DNA of 64,000 nucleotides, from NCBI GenBank assembly GCA_028023455.1, contig JAQFVV010006221.1, positions 10,530,825 through 10,594,824 of the forward strand, in the 5' to 3' direction. Made by a program: the position numbers and the translations under genes. The DNA comes from Epiperipatus broadwayi (lineage: Eukaryota > Onychophora > Udeonychophora > Euonychophora > Peripatidae). This document shows positions 33,540 to 44,822 of the stretch, piece by piece (the stretch's first letter is position 1; the number at the start of each line of letters is the position of its first letter). Under the pieces are notes generated by a model. It saw only the letters and a program-made list of their open reading frames with translations. It searched no databases and was not told the DNA's origin.

Positions 33540-35998
33540 GTTTAACTTTATGCTTATATATTGCACCAGTCAAAAAACCCACCAAAAGAACTGCAAGTCG
33601 AATCCAAACTCAGCTGAACCAAAACTGAATTCAAACCCAACTCAATAGCTCAGATTAGTAAAAATCTAAATCGACAGCACAGTGCTATGCACCAAGAAAC
33701 TAGCATAACGGTTGGTGAGGATCAGAGACTCCTGAACTGACATTAATTTCTGATAATAAACTGAATAAAAATAAATTTAAATCGAATCATATGTATATGT
33801 TCGGGTTGCCAACACAGACAGCGAGTATTAACATTAAAATAATTATAAAAGAATTAAGAACTAAGAAACCAAGTGTGTTTAGAAAATATTTAATAATAAT
33901 AATTTATTTTGTTTGAATTTTAAATAAAGATTAAATTAATTAATTCTAGTCCTTAAACAAAGTTTATAATTATAATATGAGTGGCGGTCCTTATTATATG
34001 CCAATGAATATTACGCAATATTTGAAAGTCTATGTCTATGCCCCCAACAAGAAATAAAAGGCAGATAAAGGTATTCATTAGTAAAGGAAATCATCACTCT
34101 AATTTTATACGAAAGAATGTGATATTTATTTTCACATTCGCAAATCCATTCATGAAGAGCAAGATACTTATTTTAGGGCATAACTTTAATCTTTATTAAA
34201 AAACTTATTTTGAGATATAACGGAGAATTTGTTGGACTTTAATTGAAATCACTTCATCATGAATTATGAGCATCAGAGTGGGCTTTACCGGAACAGAGAG
34301 GCAACGGTGCTGACAAATTATGAGCTAGAAAGTGAAATTGAAAAACGATAGCTAGTCGATGATCTAAGTCCTATGGTGGCTTTCATATGACAAGTCTTAT
34401 GCCCTTTGACTAATATGGACAGGAGAAGAAGTGCTTTCTTCCTCAATAATTTAAAATAACAGAAATATTATCACCTACCAGCCTGACTGAGCAGAAGATT
34501 GCCCTACGTCAACAACGTTCGAAGATGATGACTTGATAGTCATCGTTTGAAAAATAAAACCCAATTATAGAATGCTCTATGTGATAACTTGATCAATTTA
34601 ATCAAAGTCAAATGAGCTTTTAACTAAAATTATTTAAAGTATTTGTAAATCATATTAATTATGTCCCAATCATCATGCCCTTCCTGAATCTAAATAGCAA
34701 GTAATTGAAATTTGAATTAGAATATATTTGACTCCTTTATCGGCCCTTTTGCAAAAATATTTTAACATTATATATATATGAATAAATACATATTGGTAAA
34801 CACGAGAAAATAACTGGGGCATAGATTAGAAATGGAGCTAATAATTTATTATTAGCCAATTATAAAAATAACACACATTTAATAATTTCTTTCCACTCGA
34901 TGATTGATAGAACTATATAAATCTAGTTCTAATGGGTGAGAATTAACTATCAAAATTAAGTTTATATTACTTGTATAAGGCAAAGAAAATGAAAAGATCA
35001 TCGAATCGAAGGATTATTAGCATATCATTAAAAATAACATTAATAAACCACTACGTAAAAAAGGAAAGTTAAAGACTAGAAGTTGAGAGAATTACAATAT
35101 AATAGCATTAAAAAAAGTAAGTTTACACAGAGATTATTACACAGAGATTATGATATTTATAGAATGAAAAGAGCTCTTAAAGGGAACTGGCCAGAAAGTT
35201 TAAGGTTCATTATGGAAATATATTACCCATTTCTTCTGGGCTGGATCCTTAGGTTACATGTCTGACTTGGTGAAAACGTAGGCACGCATTTAGTTGATTA
35301 CTATTTGATTTTGGCAGCATGATTTGTCTGGAAAAGATTCAGCAGCTCCATTGAAGATTTTCAGGGGACTTCAGGAACCGATAGCCAGATTCCTGATGTT
35401 AGCTCCTTACCATGATCGAAACACTATTTAAAACATACAAAGTTTACTGCACTTCTCTACAACAAAGATGGCTTCTCCTCCAAACTTTTCCGAGCTATAT
35501 ATACTGTCCTCTGATGCCTTCAGGCTAGCACTTCTTTCATTATCAATGTTTTTAGATTTGCTGGTTGTTTTTAGATACATTCCTTCGATAAGGCTTTCAG
35601 ACTCATTAACTTGAATTCATTTTCTAATTAGAAAATGAATTCTTAAAATCAGAAAATGATTTTAATTAGGAAATCCTTATCTTTTTTTCTAATTAATAAA
35701 ACTTTAACTGTTGTTTTTGGAAAGGGAAAATCTAAAAGCTTATTGAAAGAATGTAGCTTTTAATCAATAAAACTTTAACAAATTATTTAAAAGTAAAAAC
35801 AAATATTCCCGACGCAATGAAACTTTCAAACAATCATATATATTTAAATATTTACAAATATATACGCACAATCCACACAGTTGTAATATATATAAATTCA
35901 TGAATAATTTTATCATGAATTTATTAATAGAATTGATCAATTTAAATCTGAAGGAATTAATTTTAATACGCATTTATAAAATGTTATTCTTTATAGAA
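33540..35998. other. Less repetitive stretch, no recognised gene
   Basis: Base composition is less extreme at 33560-33730, 34250-34530 and 35270-35560. The frames are short (for example MNYEHQSGLYRNREATV at about 34261) and match nothing I recognise. Old LTR-retrotransposon sequence or non-coding unique DNA are both possible. Confidence 0.4.
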
Positions 35999-35999
35999 A

Positions 36000-36155
36000 T
36001 TAGCATGGATTGAAGGTATAAAGTCCCACTGCATCGGAAATTTACGGTTATTACTAGGGTTTGAAGTGGGGCTTATGGCTAGATGTCATGAAGCTAGGAT
36101 CGAACTCAGATCCAAGTGCTTCAACATATATATCAAACCTGCCTAACACTATACT
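36000..36155 (-). repeat. Possible tRNA-derived SINE of another family
   Basis: Minus strand has CTAGTATAGTGTTAGGC (A-box-like) and GAGTTCGATCC (good B-box) about 40 nt apart, then a body ending ATAAAGTCCC in plus orientation. One copy only. Confidence 0.45.
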
Positions 36156-36169
36156 AGCAAAAATAAAAA

Positions 36170-36757
36170 TGCAAAACCATAAAACAATACAATACTAGAT
36201 TAAATCCAAAATTTTATCAAAATTCTTACATGACCATGGTTTCATCTACTACAAATAGACCTTCTCAAGTGAAAATAAAACTAAAAAATAACAAATATAT
36301 ATACAGAAAACCAAACCTTCCCATAATTCATTTCAAACTCCACCTTCCCTTAATATCAAAAGAAGTCTTCATAAGATTGATAGCCTCAGAATCAAGAAGA
36401 TTTATAATCAAAGTCTCCTTTATTCTTCTTTTTAACTCATTCTTTTCATAAAAACAATGCTTCGGTTATTTTTTATGAAAAGAATGAGTTAAAAAGAAAA
36501 ATAAAGAAGACTTTGATGATAAATATTATTGATTATGAGGCTATCAATCTTATGAAGACTTCTTTTGATATTAAGGGAAGGTGGAGTTTGAAATGAATTA
36601 TGGGAAGGTTTGGTTTTCTGTATATATATTTGTTATTTTCTTTAGTTTGATTTTCACTTGAGAAGGTCTATTTGTAGTAGATGAAACCATGGTCATGTAA
36701 GAATTTTGGTAAAATTTTGGATTTAATCTAGTATTGTATTGTTTTATGGTTTTGCAT
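36170..36757. mobile_element. Inverted duplication of the Penelope-like 3' end
   Basis: The right arm (36470-36757, plus) encodes the last part of the GIY-YIG protein (KNELKRKIKKTLM, then EAINLMKTSFDIKGRWSLK, stop) plus the 3' UTR. The left arm (36170-36455) is its reverse complement. The loop is about 15 bp (CAATGCTTCGGTTAT). Both arms end at the same 3' terminus, as expected if the 3' end of a first strand was copied back on itself. Compare 6989-7465. Confidence 0.9.
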
Positions 36758-36779
36758 ATATATATATATGATGAAATAT

Positions 36780-37144
36780 CTGTGACAAAAATACACATTA
36801 TACATGGAATAATTCATTATTCATATTGATGTTCAAATTAAATATCACTGATATGGTGGGCTAAATACTATTTTATATAATATGCAATATAAAATTTAAG
36901 TGAATTATTTACAATACACTGTCTATAACATGATCTTTTTAAATATTTGCATTATGTTTTATATGTAGAAGTAAAATTACCCAAAGATTAATACTTTCAA
37001 AATAAAACATGTCTTCAATTAATACTTCCAGAAAGTTTTGCATATATTTCCAGAGATTTAATTAGTTACAGTAAAATGTTTGTCTCTTGAAAAGGAAAAA
37101 GTAGGTGGTGATTTGAATGAGCCCAATTCTGCTTTATTAAAAAC
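36780..37144. other. AT-rich stretch, no gene
   Basis: No feature supported. Confidence 0.5.
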
Positions 37145-37302
37145 CAATGTTTTCCATCACATGATCACTATCTCTTATACTAGCACATATTTGTTTATAA
37201 ACAAAGCAAAACTCTTCATACAGTACTGCCACCCTGTGCCAAACAGAGTAATCAATGAATGCCAGAAGGCTTGTGCATAAAATCCCTATCTAATGCCTAC
37301 TC

Positions 37303-37361
37303 ATCCAATATCCCCAGACTAGTTTCTGGCTTGTGGCCATCATCAGTGAGGGGCTTTGGAT
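37303..37361 (-). ncRNA. Type I hammerhead ribozyme (Rep-A), intact core
   Basis: Minus strand: CTGATGA, stem II TGGC-CACAA-GCCA, GAAA, ACTAGT, C (complement of 37317), TGGGG. The inner stem I strand is CCTCA and the outer strand ATCC. Confidence 0.9.
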
Positions 37362-37879
37362 ATGAGAGCACTACACCTAGATCTTAGGATCTAATGCAAC
37401 CCTTCAGCACCCACCTTTTATCTCTACTTAACTACAAAACTATGAGAATGAAATTGAAAAACACACAAAATGTTTTCAATCTAGCTCAATAGCTTATATA
37501 GTCATATAGGTCTGAACTCAGTTCAGCACCCATACATTTTGGTGTCTTTGTCTCTTTAGCAACCATAGCTACCACTATCCTATTAGGCAGGATTGGTATT
37601 AAACCATTAAGCATTACATGATCACTATCTCTTATACTAGCACATATTTGTTTATAAACAAAGCAAAACTCTCCATACAGTATTGCCACCTTGTGCCAAC
37701 CAGAGTAATCAATGAATGCCAGAAGGCTTGTGCATAAAATCCTTATCTAATGCCTACTCATCCAATATCCCCAGACTAGTTTTTCAATTTCATTCTTATA
37801 GTTTTGTAGTTAAGTGGAGATAAAAGGTGGGTGCTGGAGGGTTGCATTAGATTCTAAGATCTAGGTGCAGTGTTATCAT

Positions 37880-37938
37880 ATCCAAAGCTCCTCACTGATG
37901 ATGGCCACAAGCCAGAAACTAGTCTGGGGATATTGGAT
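37880..37938 (+). ncRNA. Type I hammerhead ribozyme (Rep-A), intact core
   Basis: ATCC, AAAGCT, CCTCA, CTGATGA, stem II TGGC-CACAA-GCCA, GAAA, ACTAGT, cleavage after C37924, TGGGG, ATATT, GGAT. First of two same-strand copies. Confidence 0.92.
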
Positions 37939-38336
37939 GAGTATGCATTAGATAGGGATTTTATGCAAAAGCCTTCTGGCATTCATTGATTACTCTGGTT
38001 GGCACAGGGTGGCAATACTGTATGGAGAGTTTTGCTTTGTTTATAAACAAATATGTGCTAGTATAAGAGATAGTGATCATGTGATGCTTAATGGTTTAAC
38101 AACAATCCTGCCTAATAGGATAGTGGTGGCTATGATTGTTAAAAAGCCAAAGACACCAAAATGTATGGGTGCTGAACTGAGTTCAGACCCATATGACTAT
38201 ATAAGCTATTGAGCTTAGATTGAAAACATTTTTGAGTTTTTTAATTTCATTCTCATAGTTTTGTAGTTAAGTAGACATAAAAGGTGGGTGTCAGAGGGTT
38301 GCATTAGATCCTAAGATCTAGGTGTAGTGCTCTCAT

Positions 38337-38395
38337 ATCCAAAGCTCCTCACTGATGATGGCCACAAGCCAGAAACTAGTCTGGGGATATTGGAT
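38337..38395 (+). ncRNA. Type I hammerhead ribozyme (Rep-A), intact core
   Basis: Same 59-nt motif as 37880-37938, with cleavage after C38381, exactly 457 nt downstream of the first site. A transcript through both could release a 457-nt linear RNA with ends suited to circularisation. Confidence 0.92.
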
Positions 38396-38672
38396 GAGTA
38401 GGCATTAGATAGGAATTTTTTGCACAAGCCTTCTGGCATTCATTGCTTACTCTGGTTGGCACAGGGTGGCAATACTGTATGGAGAGTTTTGCAATGTTTT
38501 CCATCTTAGCTAATCACAATAGATACAATGTAGTTAATCACTCATCATTAATTGTTTTATATTTAATAATCTTTATTTCACAAGATTTTATAATAAACAA
38601 AAAATACTTTGTCAGAGGTCATAACAGATCTTTCAAATTGCAATCTTTAATATTAACTATAATTAAATTAAT

Positions 38673-39097
38673 AAATATATTAAATAACCTCAATATTACC
38701 ACATATTCTTTCAAATTCATATAAATAGAGATACAGTAAAAGGCAAATGATCACTGAGATGCATTTAGTGCTGAACCAGCACTCATCAGTTGGTCCAGGT
38801 CACCATCTCTCATATATATCTCTATTATATCTTTATTTATATGAATTTAAAAGAATATGTGGTAGTATTGAGGTTATTTAATGTATTTTTAAAGATATTA
38901 CATGTGCAAAAGAGAAATGTGAATAACTCCGTGTGTGTGTGCTTAATTTTAAAAATGTCAGCTATATTAATTTTTGAGTTAGAGACAATTTGTAAGTTAC
39001 TTAATAATTAATAATAACCATTACTGTATTTATCTAAAGTGCATGGTGTCAAAGATGTGGGTTGAATTAGTTTGACACTTGTAATTCAAAATATAAT
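38673..39097 (+). mobile_element. Rep-B foldback element
   Basis: AATAACCTCAATATTACC on the left is inverted at about 38860-38882, followed by a tail shared with 9780-10010 (ATGTGAATAACTCC, then TGACACTTGTAATTCAAAAT). 13-bp direct repeat TAATTAAATTAAT at 38660-38672 and 39098-39110; the repeat is AT-rich, so slightly less certain. Confidence 0.75.
38748..38802 (-). ncRNA. Hammerhead ribozyme (Rep-B), one core change
   Basis: Minus strand: TGACC-TGGA-CCAA, CTGATGA, perfect six-pair stem II GTGCTG-GTT-CAGCAC, TAAA in place of GAAA (core G12 lost), ATGCAT, C. The best stem II of the family; probably inactivated by the G12 change. Confidence 0.8.
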
Positions 39098-39110
39098 TAA
39101 TTAAATTAAT

Positions 39111-39814
39111 GTTGATATCTTTTTTCTTTAAGTTCGTAAACAATTAAATTTAAACTAGTTATAAATAAATAATGAAATATTAAAATATACAGAAAAAGTT
39201 ATCGGAGACAGTACAATTTTTAGTAATAAAAACAAAGATCAAATAAAAATTTACATAAGTAAAATTTTATTTGATCTACTATTTACATAAGTAATCTATC
39301 ATAATTTTCATTATGATTTAATTTTACTTTAAGACAGATTTTCTAATTACATGCATTTTAGTATTACACATTGAACTTTTTACATAAAAGAATTATAATA
39401 TATTACAAGAGATATTCTCACAGGATGAGACACCAAAGAACTGTGAGTTTTATTAATTTGTGCATCACATTTTGTTGATGTTTTGAATTTTACATATACT
39501 GTAAATTATTATCATAGATCTTATTGGTTGTTTATCAGAATCTTTGAGATAACAGCATGTTACTTGAAATTATGTGTTGGATTATTTCCATCAATTAGTT
39601 TTAATTATTAAATGTTTATTTTAAAAAAATTAAACTTTATTTAAGATCCTCAAATTCATTCAATTATTAGTAAAATGCACAGGTTATAATATAGTGGAAT
39701 GTTTCAAGGAGTATTATTTTTCTTATATTCCTGTCATGTTTATTTATTACTGGATTAACAAGTAACTGTTCTAGCTTAAGGGTAGAACTGGTGACCTTTA
39801 GTTATGTGAATCAT
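39111..39814. other. AT-rich stretch, no gene
   Basis: No feature supported. Confidence 0.5.
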
Positions 39815-40022
39815 CATCATCAACCATTATCAATCCACTGTTGGATGAAAGTCTCTCCAAGTTCAATCCATCTTTTTTGATCTTTAGCTTCTCTTATCCA
39901 CATCACCCCTGCACACTTTTTTATTTCATCCATCCATCTCACATGTGGTCTCTTTCTGTGTCTTTTACAATCTCTTGGAATCCAGTTTAAAATTTCAGTT
40001 GTCCATCTATTATCATCTCTTC
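39815..40022 (-). pseudogene. LINE-A 3' end
   Basis: Same C-terminal sequence as 723-1030, with tail ATCATCATC at its 3' end. Homology stops abruptly at CATCTCTTCT (about 40022), where an oppositely oriented LINE-A 5' piece starts. Confidence 0.85.
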
Positions 40023-40262
40023 TGCAGAAAGGGTTTGCTATTAACTGAAAGGAGGCCCTTTGATTCCTCTTGGAGGCCTTAAAGGAACTGAGCAGGGCAA
40101 ATTCCTAATGTCCACTCCATACGTTTTTGTTGTTGAAGCTGTTATTACTATGTGATTATTCGTATAGTATACAAACATGGATGGGCTGCTCACCAACATG
40201 CATTAGCCAGTGTAGTGAGTTTATTGGCTTTTTACCTCCAAGTTATGTGAATACTGAGTTTA
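40023..40262 (+). mobile_element. LINE-A 5' piece, inverted relative to its 3' end
   Basis: TTTGCTATTAACTGAAA matches 8845. ATGGGCTGCTCACCAACA and GTGAGTTTATTGGCTTTTTA match the LINE-A leader at 2283-2340. It is joined head to head with the minus-strand 3' end at 40022. Confidence 0.75.
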
Positions 40263-40657
40263 AAGTGATTCTCTAAGCAATTAGAAAATTCTGTTAAATA
40301 AAAACTTAGATAATAAGTTAAAGACTAATTCTCTTGATTTAAAATATTTCAGGAAAGTATGTTTACTAAATGACATAATTTCTCTTGCAATGTTTGTGTT
40401 AATGTTATTAGTAATTTGCTTCATTATATATACTTGAAAAATTATTTTTTAAAATATACATAGAATTTTTGTTAAATTTCTATTATTTAAAATTATAAAT
40501 TTGTAAAAATTTACGATCTAAAATTTATAATTATTTAGAAGAGAGTCTTATTCAATCTTTCTATGGATATTCCCAAGTTTTCTGCACCTTTCCTTTTCTG
40601 GTTTATCTTTGAGGCCTCGCTTTTTGCAAATTAAAAAAATCTAATTATTACTGCAGC

Positions 40658-40764
40658 TTTTTTTTCCCTCATATGTCATAGCATCAGCTGGGAAGTGAAC
40701 CCACTAACCCGGGACAACTCCTTGTAAAGCAGCTGTCGCTGACCTCTCGACCACCAAAGCTTTG
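40658..40764 (-). repeat. tRNA-derived SINE, UAC-loop subfamily
   Basis: Minus strand GGTGGTCGAGAGGTCAGC, a loop altered to TTTACAA, GTGGGTTCACTTCC and tail ATGACATATGAGGG then A-rich. Confidence 0.85.
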
Positions 40765-41039
40765 TCTATGCTTTTTATTTTTAAAAAATGTAGCAATAGA
40801 AGCATCTCTAAGATCAGATGACATAATTCATAAGTCAATGTATTTCTAAAAAAAATCCAATATTTTTAAAAGTCATTTATTATTTTAAAACTTTTCCAAA
40901 TATTTTATCAGAACCTTCATTTTTACAATTACAAAGGGCAGCTTCGATTTCACTAAGCTATTTTAGTACAAATCTAAATGATTAGATAAAATGAATACAT
41001 CATTAAAAGTTATCAACTTTATTCTTATATCACAATTCA

Positions 41040-42160
41040 AAAGGTGATCAAAATAGTCCTTTCAGCTGTTGGAAAATATTATTGACATCATATAAAAAAG
41101 TCTCATCGCTGGATTTAATGGAATTAGGATCGTGTTTCTCAGGTCCATATATTGCGTTCAGTGCATTAATGAAGTATCCAGAGTGACTACAGTCAATGAA
41201 AGTCTGTATTTATTTTGAATTTTGTGTATTAATCATCTTTATTTGTTAATTATTGAACCTCTAACTTCAAATCTCTATGATGAAGTTCCACATTTAATGT
41301 TTTATTCTTCCAAGCAGAAAAATACTGTATGTTTATTTTTAATTGAATCACTAATAATAAAATCATTTACAAAAAATAATGATGATATTTTTTTTTATTT
41401 AACGAATTCAAGAACAAGTTTTCTCATATCCACAAAACATTTCTTAAGAAAATTCCATACCTAGGTATTTGACAAATCTGAAGATCTAAATAATTAATTT
41501 TAATGTTTAATAACTGTTGAAATAGAACGAATATTTCTAAAGAACAAATATCAATTTTCTTGTGAATATAATTGGAATAAGATCTATTTTTAATACAACT
41601 ATCACTCTAATCTTGGATTTTACTAATATATGATCCATCTAACAATTTACATTTTATAAGTACTCATATAATATGAACTTCTCTTATATTCTGTCTCCTA
41701 ATTATACCACCATCTATTGTTTAGAATATGGATACATCCATGTTTCTTTCTAATGATTTTTTGGTCTGAACAAAATATTCGGCGATAGTTCATCCATGTG
41801 TTGCAAAAAAATTCACTAACAACAGATCATTTGAATTTACAGCACCAAAATTATTAATTTTTTCCAAAGTTTGCTATTTGTACCAGCCCACACATTAAAA
41901 AATCCAAATTAGTAATGCTACAGAGCAAGGAATAAAAATTTTCTTTTTCTGAATTCTCTGTATTTAATGTTAAAGCAGAGACACTAATAAAAAGAGCTTT
42001 GATACAAAACAAGTTTTAACATCATTAGTCTTCCGTTCAATATAATGAGAAATTTCAAATAAAGAAAATACTAAATTACAATTTTCCATAAATTTACCAT
42101 CACATATTCTTCTGTCACTGTTTATTCTGTTCTTCCAAAATAACTTACCCTATTCTTTTA
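41040..42160 (-). pseudogene. LINE-B relative, dead
   Basis: On the minus strand: FFNVWAGTNSKLWKK (endonuclease GDFNAW-G region, about 41870-41910), NDLLLVNFFATHG, then RIKH-MWNF (matching LGRLKYWMWNF at about 30220), then FINALNAIYGPEKHDPNSIKS (about 41100-41170), the segment before RT. The frame is broken many times and the RT core is not present downstream. Confidence 0.7.
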
Positions 42161-42421
42161 AACTTTCTTTTTCTAAGAAATGAGTTTTACTTAATAGTAG
42201 CTATATTACTCTTAAATCTTGATAGTTTCTTAGCTATCGATATTGTTTTTTATCTTGGTCTTGAAGAGTTTGTAACAAGTATAGTTACATTTAGTACTTC
42301 CATTGCCTTCTGTATTCCCACTACAACTGATATTATAATATTAAAAGTCAATGTGTTTATTGTTTTTTAAAAAAAGGTTTGTAACAAATATATGTTACCA
42401 GTTCTTATAAATGTGTTTCTT

Positions 42422-42519
42422 GTTTTTTTCATGTGTCATAGCATCGGCCGGGAAGCAAACCCGCAACCCGGGCAACTGCTTGCAAGACAGTCGTGCTGAC
42501 CTCTCAACCACCAATGCTC
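42422..42519 (-). repeat. tRNA-derived SINE, UAC-loop subfamily
   Basis: Minus strand GGTGGTTGAGAGGTCAGC, with loop CTTGCAA (one change) and GGGTTTGCTTCCCGG, tail ATGACACATGAAAAAAA. Confidence 0.85.
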
Positions 42520-42654
42520 ATGTAAATGTAAGTTTAACACTTAAAAACTATACAAAGACTAGATCATAATTCCAATTGTTGTGGAAATATGAACATATTT
42601 TAACATTAATAACAAAAGATTAAAAGTGAGTCATTAATATCTTTAAATAGTACT

Positions 42655-42850
42655 CAATTGGATATTATGAATTGAGATGATAATAGGTGGGTAATTGAAA
42701 TTTTAAATTGGATCCCCAGAGATTGCAAGAGATTCAATAATGACGTGGATGAATAAGAGAATTTATGAGAAATAAATTAAAGAAGAGAAGATGTAGAAAT
42801 TGAATTAAAAACAATGAACCCTTGATTCTACAATATATTAATAGTGTTAA
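42655..42850 (+). pseudogene. LINE-A 3' fragment, diverged
   Basis: GAGATGATAATAGGTGGG and ATTGGATCCCCAGAGATTGC correspond to RDDNRW and LNWIPRDC of LINE-A. The order continues to the end, with many indels. Confidence 0.75.
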
Positions 42851-42975
42851 AAATAAGATATAGTGATTATGATTAATGGTTTTCAGTGATTTATCATGAT
42901 GATAAAGAATGTTAGATGCTCTTATATATAAGTGAATGCACCAAACTTATTCTTTATTAGTATAGCAGCAACAGC

Positions 42976-43633
42976 TTTTGCACTTCCACAATAAATGTAT
43001 TATTTTCACAAAATATTTAATCCCTGCGATCCTTATCAAAGCGCGATCTGTATTATATAATATATATATATTTGCGTTAAAAATTCTCTGGTCGGAGGCT
43101 TATAAAATAATAGGCAACAGAGTACTATCAAACCATATTGCTTAATCATCATCAGTAATAATATATCACTGCTTTCAATCTTTTGAAAACAGATTATTCT
43201 AGCATCTCAATTTTAGAGTTAACATCATTAAGACGCACTATAAATCACGTGATTTTTTTTTTTTTAAATTTGGAAAGTAAAGTTAAATCGTATGTTAAGT
43301 ATTCATAATAGTGATAGTTACTGTCTATCTTATATTAAATACATATGTTTGTATATGTTTTTACAGTGATATATTACTACTAATGATGATTAAGCAATAT
43401 TGTTTGATAGTACTCTATTGCCTATTTATTCTATAAGCCTCCGGTCAGAGAACTTTTAACGCAAATATATATTCTGTATAGTACAAAACTTTACTTTCGT
43501 ATAAATTAGTCCAGAAATAAATCTAGACAATAACTGAAAATGTCAAATGACTGTAAAATTTGGTAATACATCGCGCTGATAGGATCGCAGGGATACTTTA
43601 TGAAAATAATACATTTATTGTGGAAATGCAAAA
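42976..43633. repeat. 658-bp palindromic element
   Basis: TTTTGCA and CTTCCACAATAAATG on the left are inverted at 43605-43633. A second inverted pair links the 43065-43160 region (GCGTTAAAAATTCTCTGGTC, then GCTTAATCATCATCAGTAA) to 43370-43460. The centre is unrelated. No hammerhead core and no clear target duplication. Confidence 0.8.
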
Positions 43634-43727
43634 TTAATAAAGTACCCTTCTTTTAAAAAAAGAAAACTGTGTAGATGATATTTCAAAATTTATAGACACT
43701 CTTAATATATATATATTCCACCTTTGT

Positions 43728-43822
43728 TTTTAAAAAGAGGTTGCCTTGACAACAGTTTGAAATTGTTGGTTATTATCGACATTGGGATTGTCTAAGTGTT
43801 GATTAGTTTTTAATGGCATATA
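43728..43822 (-). repeat. Rep-D dispersed repeat, partial
   Basis: Inverted match to the left half of 9463-9640 (TTGCCTTGACAACAGTTTG, then GATTGTCTAAGTGTTGA). Confidence 0.75.
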
Positions 43823-44117
43823 TATACATGTATTTAATATTTTTACATATATTTTAAATTTTCATTTCTCCAAATAAAATAATACAGTAGAATATTGTGC
43901 TTTTCTATTATTACTAAGACAATAAAGCCAATTACTCAAGACTTTTATAGTTTTATAAATGAAGATAATAACAATCAACTCTTTTAAGCTTTCAAAATAA
44001 AGAAATTTTTATAATTTCATTATAGTACAAATATAATAAAATTAATATTTGCTTTAGTTTATTTTGAGATGTCCATATCATTTTGAAATGAAAATCTTAT
44101 GATAAAAATAAATAAAT

Positions 44118-44236
44118 GTCAAGCATTGGTGGTCCAGAGATCAGCGATAGCTGCTTTACAAGCCGTTGTCCCGGTTTAGCGGATTCGCTTCCCGGCTAAT
44201 GCTGAGACACATGAGAAAAATAAATAAATAAATAAA
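44118..44236 (+). repeat. tRNA-derived SINE, UAC-loop subfamily
   Basis: GTCAAGCATTGGTGGTCCAG through a TTTACAA loop, then GGATTCGCTTCCCGG, GACACATGAGAAAAA and a (TAAA)n tail. Confidence 0.88.
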
Positions 44237-44648
44237 ATGGACGTTTTATTGCTTAATTTGTCATTAACAAGTTATATTATATGATTATCATCAGCATATT
44301 TTAAACGCACGCATATGTGTGTTTATATGGGTAAAATATTTCAAGATAACACTTTTTTTTAAAAAAAAGTTGAGTATAATTATTATAATTTTTATATCAA
44401 TTGTTTTAAATTTTGACACATGCTTTCTCTTTTTTTTTGTAATTCAAAGTCAGTACTTTTATTGCTAAAATTAATCTAAAATCAATTTATCAAACAGCAT
44501 GTCGTTGTAATTCTCTTACTTTTAGGACTATTACGTGTGGTGTATTTTTTATATTGTTAACAAGACAAAAATACTAATGTCGTGATTGTTTAAAATAAAG
44601 TAAATAAGTAAACATGGTCACACACACATAGCCAAACTAATCACAGTT
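44237..44648. other. AT-rich stretch, no gene
   Basis: No feature supported. Confidence 0.5.
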
Positions 44649-44763
44649 ATAAAAGTATATTTTAATATATAGGGTATATGAGCACAGACTTTCACACGAC
44701 CCACCACTCTCCACACTATCTCATAACACTGATACACTTGAACACATACATGTTGAAAAGATA

Positions 44764-44822
44764 AATAATCACCAATATACGTATTTCATGCTAAACCAGT
44801 AATCATCAGTTGGTCCAGATTA
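44764..44822 (-). ncRNA. Type I hammerhead ribozyme (Rep-B)
   Basis: Minus strand: stem I AATC-TGGA-CCAA, CTGATGA, stem II region around GGTTT, GAAA, eight-base palindromic stem III ATACGTAT with A at the cleavage position (complement of 44776), then TTGG-T-GATTATT. Confidence 0.85.

Larger units (their letters stand above)
37159..38491 (-). mobile_element. Rep-A giant foldback, B'-A-B'-A-A'-B-A'
   Basis: A 1.33-kb near-palindrome: B' (37159-37205), A (37206-37600), B' (37604-37663), partial A (37664-37785), A' (to 38036), B (38040-38088) and A' (38090-38491). Perfect 14-bp direct repeat CAATGTTTTCCATC at 37145-37158 and 38492-38505. Each half is a tandem of B'A units, so the element looks like a head-to-head dimer of a tandem multimer. 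Confidence 0.9.

Noticed and set aside
37145-38505. CRISPR or satellite array
   Set aside because: Repeats are inverted and tandem copies of one 400-bp arm with no regular short spacers; the genome is eukaryotic.
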